Below are positions 1-5,691 of a stretch of DNA of 5,691 nucleotides, piece by piece. Position numbers and translations under genes: made by a program. Positions within the stretch are counted from its first letter, which is position 1. Each line of letters starts with the position of its first letter. Origin of the DNA: an uncultured Bacteroidales bacterium (GTDB lineage: Bacteria; Bacteroidota; Bacteroidia; Bacteroidales; P3); the NCBI GenBank assembly GCA_937910265.1, contig CALEPD010000095.1, positions 1-5,691 of the forward strand, read 5' to 3'. The notes under the pieces are model-generated. The model made no database searches and had not been told where the DNA came from. It saw nothing but the letters and a program-made list of their open reading frames with translations.

Positions 1-590
1 GCTTGTATCACATGGCTGGTAACGTCAGCGAATGGTGTATGGACGTCTATCGTAAGGATCCTAACCCCATCGGAGGTGAAGATATGAACCCATTCCGTGG
101 TAACTTGTACCGCACCCCCAACATCGTTGACGAAGAAATCGAAATCGATGAAGTTACTGGTGGTATCGTTTACCGCGATGTTGACGAAAGCATGGTACGC
201 CGCAATTATCGTCAGGCTGACAACATCAACTACCTCGACGGTGATTATACCTCAAACATCTACGATTATCAATCCAACTCAGCTTTGGATACTTGGGTAA
301 GCGAAGATAGCGAGGAAGATGAATACTACGATGAAAGCGCAGGAACAGCCAACCTTTCCAACCAAGACTCTGTAACCAACATGATGTACCGTCGCGATGT
401 TAAGAGCTCCGATGTTGTATCATTGGTCAACAATAAAGTCAGAGTTATCAAGGGCGGTTCTTGGAAAGACCGTGCATATTGGATGCAGGCAAGCACCCGT
501 CGTTACTACGACCAGGATCGTTCCACCTCATGGATTGGATTCCGCTGTGCTATGGATCATCTCGGAACCAGATCCCACGAGTCAAGATAA
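1..590 (+). CDS. gldJ: GldJ-like gliding/type IX secretion lipoprotein, C-terminal part (SUMF1/FGE-sulfatase fold)
   Basis: This is the 3' end of a gene whose start lies before the window. The frame is open from base 3 (195 codons seen) and ends with TAA at 588-590. The fragment carries the C-terminal signature of the formylglycine-generating-enzyme (SUMF1) fold: HMAGNVSEW at fragment residues 3-11, KGGSWKDRAYW at 150-160 and IGFRCAM at 178-184. The segments NPFRGNLY (29-36), RRNYRQADNINYLDGD (66-81) and VVSLVNNKVRVIKGG resemble GldJ, an outer-membrane lipoprotein needed for gliding and type IX secretion in Flavobacterium; this is from memory of the family. The two cysteines that form the catalytic site in true FGE (within GGSYMCHRSYC of the human enzyme) are replaced here by K155 and W160, so a structural role is inferred rather than sulfatase activation. 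An acidic stretch at residues 101-111 is unusual. The paralogue GldK/PorK is the main alternative. The lipoprotein signal cannot be checked because the N terminus is missing. Confidence 0.78.
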   Translation, partial: LYHMAGNVSEWCMDVYRKDPNPIGGEDMNPFRGNLYRTPNIVDEEIEIDEVTGGIVYRDVDESMVRRNYRQADNINYLDGDYTSNIYDYQSNSALDTWVSEDSEEDEYYDESAGTANLSNQDSVTNMMYRRDVKSSDVVSLVNNKVRVIKGGSWKDRAYWMQASTRRYYDQDRSTSWIGFRCAMDHLGTRSHESR

Positions 591-614
591 TCTCGTTTGG
601 TCTTATAATAATAT

Positions 615-646
615 AAAGAGGATTTCTGCGGAAATCCTCTTTTTTT
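615..646 (+). terminator. Strong rho-independent terminator after the gldJ-like gene
   Basis: A perfect 12-base inverted repeat (AAAGAGGATTTC at 615-626 and GAAATCCTCTTT at 631-642) encloses a TGCG loop and runs into an uninterrupted T tract ending at 646. It begins 25 bases after the gldJ-like stop codon. The A-run on the left arm pairs with the T-run, so it may also work on the opposite strand, although no gene there needs it. Confidence 0.93.
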
Positions 647-648
647 CG

Positions 649-656
649 TATATTTG
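649..656 (+). promoter_or_regulatory. Candidate Bacteroidota -7 promoter element upstream of the OstA-like gene
   Basis: TATATTTG matches the Bacteroidota -7 consensus TAnnTTTG exactly and lies directly behind the terminator. Transcription would start near base 663, giving a leader of about 18 bases before the ATG at 681. No good -33 TTTG is seen at the expected distance; TTTC at 623-626 is the nearest match and lies within the terminator stem. The call rests on the -7 box and on the need for a promoter after a strong terminator. Confidence 0.45.
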
Positions 657-680
657 TACATTATTACTTTGTTGTATATA

Positions 681-2198
681 ATGTATAAGTCTTTGAAAAT
701 TCTAACAATATCGGTGATGTTCCTGGTCCTGTCCGTTCAATTGAGCGCACAGAAGTTGATTCAGTACCAGTCGGGAATGGGCTCGCGTGATCCAGGCAAT
801 GCTGCTGTATGGATTTTGTATAACCATGTCACAGCCCAACACGAGGGAATGACCCTTGTTGCCGACTCTGCGCTTCTCGACACCGAAGTGAATGATTTGT
901 CAGCCTTTGATAATGTGCAAATCTTTCTTACCGATACAACTACCATATACGGCGACTACCTATATTACGATGGTACCAAACGAATTGTTGAGGTCTGGGG
1001 CGATACAGTCGTCTTGATCGACGGTAACACCACCCTCTACACCGACAATCTTACCTACGACCGTAATACCTCTGTCGCCACATACCACAATTGGGGGCGC
1101 GCTGTCAATGGTGCCCGAATTCTGACAAGTTGTAATGGTACATATAATTCCAACAACGAACATTTTACCATATACGACGATGTGGTGTTGGAGAACGGCA
1201 ACAACACCCTCCTTACCGATACCTTGCTATATAGCATGCGTACCAATGTGGCCGATTTTGTCTCTCCAACTACCATTTTTGGCGATTCGGTTTCTGTTTA
1301 CAGCGAGTTGGGTAACTACAACACTTCAACTCAGTATGCTGAATCATACAAGACCTCAAGAGTTACTCGGCAAAACCTCTTTATGGAAAGCGATACACTG
1401 TTTTATAGTGAGAAAGACGAACATGCCGTAGCAATCGGTAATGTTTTTATTCACGACACCATCAATCATTTGTTGTGTTATGGTGGGTATGGCGAAACAA
1501 CGGCCGATTCCAATAGGAACTTCATGGTCACCGATAGCGCACTCGCCATTTATGTCGAATCTGTTGACTCAGCCTATTTGCATGCCGATACGATATTCGC
1601 ATCTGCCGATTCCACCAATCAACTGCAATACATCCAAGCCTATAATAAGGCGAAGATCTACCGCAAGGATATCCAGACAATGAGCGATTCGATCTATTAT
1701 AACGCCTCCGATTCTTCCGTTTGGCTTTATGGCTCGCCTGTGTTGTGGAACGAATCCTATCAAGCCACATCCGACACAGTGAAAGTTGTTCACGACACAT
1801 CCGGAGTCAAGTTGGCTTATTTCTATTCCAATGCCATGGTTGCCGAAATGGTCGATGTGAAGCGCTATAATCAAATCAAGGGACGCAACGCGATTGTCTA
1901 TTTCTCCTCTGGCCAACCATTCTATGCTGATGTCTTGGGCAGTGCCCAGATGGTTTATTACATTCTTGAAGAAGACGATTTGGGTGCCAAATCGCTTATG
2001 GGTGTCAATACGGGTGTCGGTTCCAGTATGCGGATCTATTTTCATGATCGAGCACCAAACCGATTGGTTACATTTGGAAATCCCGACATGATGACATATC
2101 CCCCCAATTCCTTACCCGAAGATAAAAAGATATTGTTAGGATTCAAATGGTTGGGCGATCGACGTCCGCTTTCTCCAATCGATGTGTTTAAATGGTGA
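681..2198 (+). CDS. OstA-like (LptA/OstA family) exported protein
   Basis: A 505-residue protein of the OstA-like family common in Bacteroidota, related to the periplasmic lipopolysaccharide-transport protein LptA and the N-terminal domain of LptD. Residues 1-23 form a signal peptide: a short basic start (K3, K6), a hydrophobic core (ILTISVMFLVLSV) and a cleavage site after LSA, leaving Q24 first. The mature part shows loosely repeated beta-strand units with a shared T-D/S-D then aromatic pattern, for example GDYLYYD (91-97), YTDNLTYD (120-127), LTDTLLYS (178-185), ESDTLFYS (236-243), YLHADTIFA (299-307) and TMSDSIYY (333-340). This fits the stacked beta-jellyroll (beta-taco) fold that carries lipid A chains. 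No transmembrane beta-barrel domain is apparent, so it is not a full LptD. I chose the ATG at 681 because an in-frame TTG at 654 would overlap the promoter candidate and spoil the signal peptide. The function in LPS export is inferred from the family. The gene stands alone between a terminator and grpE, with no other lpt gene in view. Confidence 0.85.
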   Translation: MYKSLKILTISVMFLVLSVQLSAQKLIQYQSGMGSRDPGNAAVWILYNHVTAQHEGMTLVADSALLDTEVNDLSAFDNVQIFLTDTTTIYGDYLYYDGTKRIVEVWGDTVVLIDGNTTLYTDNLTYDRNTSVATYHNWGRAVNGARILTSCNGTYNSNNEHFTIYDDVVLENGNNTLLTDTLLYSMRTNVADFVSPTTIFGDSVSVYSELGNYNTSTQYAESYKTSRVTRQNLFMESDTLFYSEKDEHAVAIGNVFIHDTINHLLCYGGYGETTADSNRNFMVTDSALAIYVESVDSAYLHADTIFASADSTNQLQYIQAYNKAKIYRKDIQTMSDSIYYNASDSSVWLYGSPVLWNESYQATSDTVKVVHDTSGVKLAYFYSNAMVAEMVDVKRYNQIKGRNAIVYFSSGQPFYADVLGSAQMVYYILEEDDLGAKSLMGVNTGVGSSMRIYFHDRAPNRLVTFGNPDMMTYPPNSLPEDKKILLGFKWLGDRRPLSPIDVFKW

Positions 2199-2226
2199 CA
2201 TTCTGTCAGTTTTTCCATTGTGGAAA
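2196..2226 (+). other. Two tandem mini-hairpins between the OstA-like gene and grpE
   Basis: The first hairpin, TGACA (2196-2200), loop TTC, TGTCA (2204-2208), includes the OstA-like stop codon and is followed by five T residues (2210-2214). The second, TTTCCA (2212-2217), loop TTG, TGGAAA (2221-2226), begins within that T tract. Stems of five and six pairs with three-base loops are weak. They could be a poor terminator or leave read-through into grpE. The GTTATTTG at 2227-2234 resembles a -7 promoter box with two mismatches, which is too weak to annotate as a separate promoter. Confidence 0.35.
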
Positions 2227-2278
2227 GTTATTTGTATGACCCATGTTGAATCCTAATGTATATAACAACTTATTATTT

Positions 2279-2854
2279 ATGAAAGTTAAGAATAATAAAA
2301 AAGAAATGTCTAAAGAAGAAGTTTTGAAAAATACTGACCAAGAAGTGAAACAGGACGCCAATGCCGAAGAAGTGAACGAGAATTCCGAACATTCATTGGG
2401 TACTGACGAAAAAGACGACAAAATTCAGGAATTAGGTGAAAAACTGGCCGAACTGAATGATAAATATTTGCGCATATATTCTGAGTATGAGAATTACCGT
2501 AAACGTACCGCTGTCGAAAAGTCCGATCTGATTATCAACGGTGGCAAGGATGTTCTCAAAGCCATATTGCCCATTGTCGACGATATGGAGCGTAGTTTGG
2601 TTGCCATTTCCGACGATGCAACCCGCGAAGGCCAGCAGTTGATTTATAATAAGTTGATGAATACCCTTTTGCAGAAGGGTGTCAAACAAATGGATGTCGT
2701 TGGACAGAAATTCGATGAGAACCTCCATGAGGCTATAACTCAAATTCCTGCACCAAGCGACGAACAAAAAGGTACAGTAATAGATGTTGTTGAGAAAGGT
2801 TATTTTTTGAACGACAAGGTATTGCGTTATGCTAAAGTTGTAGTGGCAGTTTGA
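2279..2854 (+). CDS. grpE: GrpE, nucleotide exchange factor of DnaK
   Basis: A 191-residue GrpE, close to the usual family length. GrpE is a cytoplasmic homodimer that releases ADP from DnaK and so resets the Hsp70 cycle. Residues 1-47 are a charged, low-complexity, probably disordered start. Residues about 48-100 form the long dimerisation helix, with the conserved DKYLRIYSEYENYRKRT at 61-77. ILPIVDDMERS (96-106) enters the four-helix region. The C-terminal beta domain that contacts the DnaK ATPase domain carries NLHEAI (148-153) and GYFLNDKVLRYAKVVV (174-189). The start is uncertain: ATG at 2279 gives MKVKNNKKEM and ATG at 2306 gives MSKEEVLKNT, the latter behind an A-rich leader. A third in-frame ATG at 2243 would add 12 atypical residues and is less likely. 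No clear Shine-Dalgarno sequence helps to decide. dnaJ follows after 13 bases, so the two are almost certainly cotranscribed. The pairing of grpE and dnaJ without dnaK is, from memory, common in Bacteroidota. Confidence 0.95.
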   Translation: MKVKNNKKEMSKEEVLKNTDQEVKQDANAEEVNENSEHSLGTDEKDDKIQELGEKLAELNDKYLRIYSEYENYRKRTAVEKSDLIINGGKDVLKAILPIVDDMERSLVAISDDATREGQQLIYNKLMNTLLQKGVKQMDVVGQKFDENLHEAITQIPAPSDEQKGTVIDVVEKGYFLNDKVLRYAKVVVAV

Positions 2855-2867
2855 TTTTTATTAGAAT

Positions 2868-4010
2868 ATGGGAAAAAGAGATTACTATGAAGTTCTTGGG
2901 GTTGACAAAAATGTCACACCCGAAGCGTTGAAGAAGGCTTATCGAAAACTTGCCATGACTTATCACCCGGATAAAAACCCAGGTGATAAAGAGGCAGAAG
3001 AAAAGTTTAAGGAGGCAGCTGAGGCATACGACGTGTTGAGTAATCCTGAGAAGAAAGCAAGATACGACCAAATGGGTCATGCTGCATTTGACGGTTCTCA
3101 AGGTTTTGGTGGCGCAAGTATGAACATGGACGATATCTTTTCCATGTTCGGTGATATATTTGGCAACTTCGGTGGCGGTTTTGGCGGCTTTGGCATGCAT
3201 CGTCAAAGCGGTGGTCGCCGTGTCACCAAAGGCTCAAACCTTCGTATCAAAGTCAAGCTGTCGTTAGAGGATATTGATTCCGGTGCAGAGAAGAAAATCA
3301 AAGTTGCAAAATATGTCTCCTGTAAAAGCTGTGGCGGAACAGGCGCTAAGGGTAACGCTTACGAAACCTGCTCCCATTGTAAAGGAACCGGTGTTGTTAC
3401 CGAACTGCGCCGCACCATTTTGGGACAGATGCAGGTACAGTCCGAATGCCCACGTTGTGGCGGCGAGGGTAAGCTGATTAAGGACAAATGCCCCGATTGC
3501 AATGGCGATGGCATCGTCAAGTCCGAAGAAATCATCACCATCAATATCCCCAAAGGTGTTCAGGACGGCATGCAGTTGTCTATGCGTGGAAAAGGCAATG
3601 CAGGAAAGCGCAACGGCGTTCCCGGTGACCTGCTCATTCTCATCGAGGAGGAGCAGCACCCCGAACTTGTAAGGGACGAAAACGACCTTGTATACAGTCT
3701 GCTGCTCGATATTCCGACAGCAACACTCGGAGGATTCGCCGAAATACCCACAATCGACGGCAAGGCCAAAGTGACTATTGACCCGGGGACACAACCCGGA
3801 AAGGTGTTACGTCTCCGTGGCAAAGGACTTCCCACACTCAACGGATACGGCAAGGGAGATATAGTTGTCAATATCAGCGTATATATCCCCGAGACACTGA
3901 ACAAAGAGGAAAAAAGACAAATAGAAAATTTCAGAAATTCGGAAAACTTCAGACCGAGCGAAAGCATAAAGGAGAAAATCTTCCGACGTTTCAGAAACTT
4001 CTTCGAATGA
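2868..4010 (+). CDS. dnaJ: DnaJ, Hsp40 co-chaperone with complete zinc-finger domain (type I)
   Basis: A full-length 380-residue type I DnaJ, the cytoplasmic partner that delivers unfolded proteins to DnaK and stimulates its ATPase. Domains in order: J domain at residues about 4-68 with the essential HPD at 33-35; a Gly/Phe-rich linker at about 73-115 (FGNFGGGFGGFG); a zinc-binding domain with four intact motifs, CKSCGGTG (152-159), CSHCKGTG (168-175), CPRCGGEG (194-201) and CPDCNGDG (208-215), giving eight cysteines for two zinc ions; then the two C-terminal substrate-binding beta domains at about 220-343. The end is a basic and aromatic tail (IFRRFRNFFE). The start MGKRDYYEVLG is typical of the family and lies 13 bases after the grpE stop behind an A/T-rich leader with no Shine-Dalgarno sequence. 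The stop codon overlaps the folC start (ATGA). Codon choice shifts towards AGA/AGG and ATA in roughly the last third of the gene; see findings. Confidence 0.98.
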   Translation: MGKRDYYEVLGVDKNVTPEALKKAYRKLAMTYHPDKNPGDKEAEEKFKEAAEAYDVLSNPEKKARYDQMGHAAFDGSQGFGGASMNMDDIFSMFGDIFGNFGGGFGGFGMHRQSGGRRVTKGSNLRIKVKLSLEDIDSGAEKKIKVAKYVSCKSCGGTGAKGNAYETCSHCKGTGVVTELRRTILGQMQVQSECPRCGGEGKLIKDKCPDCNGDGIVKSEEIITINIPKGVQDGMQLSMRGKGNAGKRNGVPGDLLILIEEEQHPELVRDENDLVYSLLLDIPTATLGGFAEIPTIDGKAKVTIDPGTQPGKVLRLRGKGLPTLNGYGKGDIVVNISVYIPETLNKEEKRQIENFRNSENFRPSESIKEKIFRRFRNFFE

Positions 4011-5335
4011 CAATTGAAGAAAACATACAACGACAGGAAATGATGACATACGAAGAGACAGTCACTTACCTTTTCAACAGCGCACCGCCCTTCCAGCAAG
4101 TAGGCGGTGCTGCTTACAAAGAGGGGCTTGATACAACCATTGCACTCGACCGACATTTGGGATATCCGCATAAAAAATTTCGGACAATACACATTGCCGG
4201 AACCAACGGCAAAGGCTCCGTTTCACACACCATAGCAGCAATTCTGCAAGAAAGCGGCTATAGAGTCGGGCTGTACACTTCGCCACACCTCATAGACTTC
4301 CGCGAAAGGATTAGAGTAAACGGCGAAACCGTATCAGAAGAGTATGTAATTGATTTTGTAGAGGAGAACAGGAGTTTCTTTGAGCCCTTGCGTCCATCGT
4401 TCTTCGAACTGACTACAGCAATGGCATTCAACTGGTTTGCCCAGCAGCATGTAGACGTTGCCGTCATCGAAACCGGACTCGGCGGACGGCTTGACTGCAC
4501 AAACATAATAACGCCAGAGCTCAGCATAATAACAAACATCAGTTACGACCACACGCAATTCCTTGGCAACACTATCGAAGAGATTGCGGCCGAAAAAGCC
4601 GGCATCATAAAGCCCGGAGTTCCGGTTGTCATAGGCGAGGCGACAACTGAAACAAGAAAGGTTTTCGAGAGAAAAGCCAAAACTGAAAAAAGCCCTATTG
4701 CATTTGCCGAAGACGAGAAGTTTCTTATATCTTCAGAACCTTGCAACAACGGTTTCCTATACCGGACAAGGAACTACGGAGAGATAACAGGCGAGCTTGG
4801 AGGATTATGTCAGGAAAAGAACACAAACACCATACTTTCAGCCATAAACAAGTTGATTGAAGCCGGTTATAGAATCAACGAAGATTCTTTAAGAAAAGGT
4901 TTTACAAACGTAAGTTCTCTCACAGGACTTATGGGACGATGGCAAAAATTCATGGAGACTCCACGTGCTGTGTGCGATGCAGGACACAACATCGGCGGAA
5001 TCGAATATATTGTCAGGCAATTGTCGATGCAGAAATACGACACGCTCCGTATAGTATTCGGAATGGTCTGCGACAAGGATATTACAGCCGTATTGAAGCT
5101 AATGCCCAAGAATGCAGTCTACTACTTCACCCAAGCAAGCATAAAACGCGCAATGCCCGCCGAAGACCTGAAAGAGAAAGCAGCCGGGCAAGGGCTTATC
5201 GGCAACAGCTTTGCAACAGTGGCTGAAGCACTGGACAGAGCCGTAAAAGAGAGTAAAAAAGATGATTTCATATTTGTGGGAGGCAGTTGTTTCATTGTCG
5301 CCGACCTGCTTGCAACACTCAAAAAGCAGATATAG
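4007..5335 (+). CDS. folC: FolC, folylpolyglutamate synthase / dihydrofolate synthase
   Basis: A 442-residue Mur-ligase-family enzyme that adds glutamate to dihydropteroate and to reduced folates using ATP, in the cytoplasm. The P-loop GTNGKGS is at residues 65-71. TSPHL (91-95) and RERIRVNGE (99-107) form the pterin/folate-side region, ETGLGGRLDCTN (155-166) is the conserved core, and EKAGI (196-200) holds K197, which corresponds to the carbamylated lysine of the family. GRWQ (310-313) and DAGHN (324-328) mark the C-terminal domain that binds glutamate, and GGSCFIVADLL (425-435) is the usual end. Bacterial enzymes of this length are often bifunctional; that is inferred here, not proven. The ATG at 4007 overlaps the dnaJ stop as ATGA, which suggests translational coupling. 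However, ATG at 4040 or 4043 gives MTYEETVTYLF, closer to the usual N terminus, so the first 11-12 residues may not be translated. Arginine AGA/AGG and isoleucine ATA are much more frequent than in the upstream genes. Confidence 0.96.
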   Translation: MTIEENIQRQEMMTYEETVTYLFNSAPPFQQVGGAAYKEGLDTTIALDRHLGYPHKKFRTIHIAGTNGKGSVSHTIAAILQESGYRVGLYTSPHLIDFRERIRVNGETVSEEYVIDFVEENRSFFEPLRPSFFELTTAMAFNWFAQQHVDVAVIETGLGGRLDCTNIITPELSIITNISYDHTQFLGNTIEEIAAEKAGIIKPGVPVVIGEATTETRKVFERKAKTEKSPIAFAEDEKFLISSEPCNNGFLYRTRNYGEITGELGGLCQEKNTNTILSAINKLIEAGYRINEDSLRKGFTNVSSLTGLMGRWQKFMETPRAVCDAGHNIGGIEYIVRQLSMQKYDTLRIVFGMVCDKDITAVLKLMPKNAVYYFTQASIKRAMPAEDLKEKAAGQGLIGNSFATVAEALDRAVKESKKDDFIFVGGSCFIVADLLATLKKQI

Positions 5336-5354
5336 AAACAGTTGGTATTACGCA

Positions 5355-5396
5355 AAGGCAGAACAGCACCATATATTTGGAGCTGTTCTGCTTTTT
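5355..5396 (+). terminator. Rho-independent terminator after folC
   Basis: A perfect 10-base inverted repeat (GCAGAACAGC at 5358-5367 and GCTGTTCTGC at 5382-5391) is flanked by AA(A) on the left and TTTTT on the right, so the stem extends into the T tract. Inside the loop, CCA (5369-5371) can pair with TGG (5378-5380) beyond one A-A mismatch. It starts about 20 bases after the folC stop and probably ends the grpE-dnaJ-folC transcript. Confidence 0.92.
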
Positions 5397-5433
5397 ATAT
5401 CCCATTTCATAAGTTAATTTTATCAAGAATTGT

Positions 5434-5464
5434 TTTGCGGTAAACTCTTTTTTTATTTTATTTG
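5434..5464 (+). promoter_or_regulatory. Candidate Bacteroidota promoter for the galM-like gene
   Basis: TTTG at 5434-5437 is followed after 19 bases by TTTATTTG at 5457-5464. This fits the Bacteroidota arrangement TTTG-N19-21-TAnnTTTG, with one mismatch (T for A at the second position of the -7 box). Transcription would begin near 5471, leaving a leader of about 23 bases before the ATG at 5494. It lies downstream of the folC terminator, where a new promoter is expected. Confidence 0.6.
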
Positions 5465-5493
5465 CGGAGAAATAGCTATTAACTACCAGAAAT

Positions 5494-5691
5494 ATGAATT
5501 GTACTGAAAACCTTTCACAATTGAAGGCCGCCGACTTTGTCAAGAACATCGGCGGCAAAGAGACAGCGCTATTTATCTTGAAGAACAAAGCAGGTAGCGA
5601 AGTTGCAATTACAAACTACGGAGGCGCAATATGCAGCATCATGGTTCCTGACAAGAACGGCAACTATGCGAACGTAATTCAGGGACATGAC
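5494..5691 (+). CDS. galM: Aldose 1-epimerase (mutarotase, GalM family), N-terminal part
   Basis: The frame from ATG at 5494 stays open for 66 codons to the window end, so the gene is cut by the window edge. The encoded piece contains NYGGAICSIMVPDKNG (residues 41-56) followed by ANVIQGHD (59-66), the characteristic N-terminal strands of the aldose 1-epimerase family. These enzymes interconvert the alpha and beta anomers of galactose, glucose and related sugars. The catalytic histidines and glutamate lie further downstream and are not visible, so activity and exact substrate cannot be judged. No signal peptide is seen at the start (MNCTENLSQLKAADFVK), which suggests a cytoplasmic enzyme, unlike the exported versions also found in Bacteroidota. 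The start is supported by the A/T-rich leader and by the promoter candidate 30 bases upstream. It forms a separate transcription unit from folC. The gene symbol is by family similarity only. Confidence 0.88.
   Translation, partial: MNCTENLSQLKAADFVKNIGGKETALFILKNKAGSEVAITNYGGAICSIMVPDKNGNYANVIQGHD

Noticed and set aside
654..680. Upstream TTG start for the OstA-like gene
   Set aside because: It would add nine residues that spoil the signal peptide, and it overlaps the promoter candidate; ATG at 681 is better.
1569..2045. Open frame of 158 codons on the - strand inside the OstA-like gene
   Set aside because: It overlaps a protein with a signal peptide and coherent repeats on the + strand. 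The antisense product is rich in His/Ile/Gly and has no family signature or promoter.
2199..2305. CIRCE operator or heat-shock sigma-32-type promoter before grpE
   Set aside because: No TTAGCACTC-N9-GAGTGCTAA inverted repeat is present, and no convincing sigma-32 promoter boxes are seen.
3170..3205. Short GGTGGCGG/GGCGGCTTTGG repeats in dnaJ
   Set aside because: These encode the normal Gly/Phe-rich linker of DnaJ and are not a separate repeat element.
3930..4010. Repeated TTCAGAAA-like units at the dnaJ 3' end as a possible DNA repeat
   Set aside because: They are irregular and explained by Phe-Arg-rich codons of the DnaJ tail (NFRNSENFRPS and FRRFRNFFE), which resembles the basic-aromatic tail of other Bacteroidales DnaJ proteins.
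3560..4192. Long open frame (210 codons) on the - strand across the dnaJ/folC junction, and a 176-codon one at 3264-3794
   Set aside because: Both lie opposite clear, conserved dnaJ/folC coding sequence, and their translations are low in recognisable motifs and rich in Ser/Cys/Phe, as expected from antisense reading of coding DNA.
1..5691. Mobile element, CRISPR array, tRNA or rRNA genes
   Set aside because: No transposase or integrase motif, terminal repeats, regularly spaced repeats, or tRNA/rRNA-like sequence was seen on either strand; the window is filled by housekeeping and envelope genes.

Overview
The window looks like an ordinary chromosomal stretch from a member of the Bacteroidota, most likely order Bacteroidales. 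Three things support this: a GldJ-like lipoprotein fragment and an OstA-like periplasmic protein of the Bacteroidota kind; translation starts with no clear Shine-Dalgarno sequence but A/T-rich leaders; and promoter candidates that fit the Bacteroidota -33 TTTG / -7 TAnnTTTG pattern rather than the sigma-70 pattern. I cannot name a genus. All recognised genes lie on the + strand, and no gap between genes exceeds about 160 bases.

Layout. Bases 1-590 hold the C-terminal end of a GldJ-like protein, a non-catalytic member of the formylglycine-generating-enzyme fold linked to gliding motility and type IX secretion. A strong intrinsic terminator (615-646) follows, with a promoter candidate directly behind it (649-656). 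Next is an OstA/LptA-like exported protein (681-2198), which probably takes part in lipopolysaccharide transport or outer-membrane assembly. After an 80-base gap with two very small hairpins come grpE (2279-2854), dnaJ (2868-4010) and folC (4007-5335). These three are tightly packed: 13 bases separate grpE from dnaJ, and dnaJ and folC share ATGA. A second clear terminator (5355-5396) closes that block. A well-spaced promoter candidate (5434-5464) then leads into the first 66 codons of an aldose 1-epimerase gene (galM-like), which is cut by the window end.

How the genes work together. GrpE and DnaJ are co-chaperones of DnaK, which is not in this window. FolC makes dihydrofolate and folylpolyglutamates; its coupling to dnaJ is positional, and I infer no functional link. 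The GldJ-like and OstA-like genes both concern the cell envelope, but a terminator separates them.

I found no undescribed system, mobile element, CRISPR array or RNA gene. The most notable points are a change in codon style within dnaJ that continues through folC, the loss of the catalytic cysteines plus an acidic insert in the GldJ-like protein, and the compact terminator/promoter junctions.
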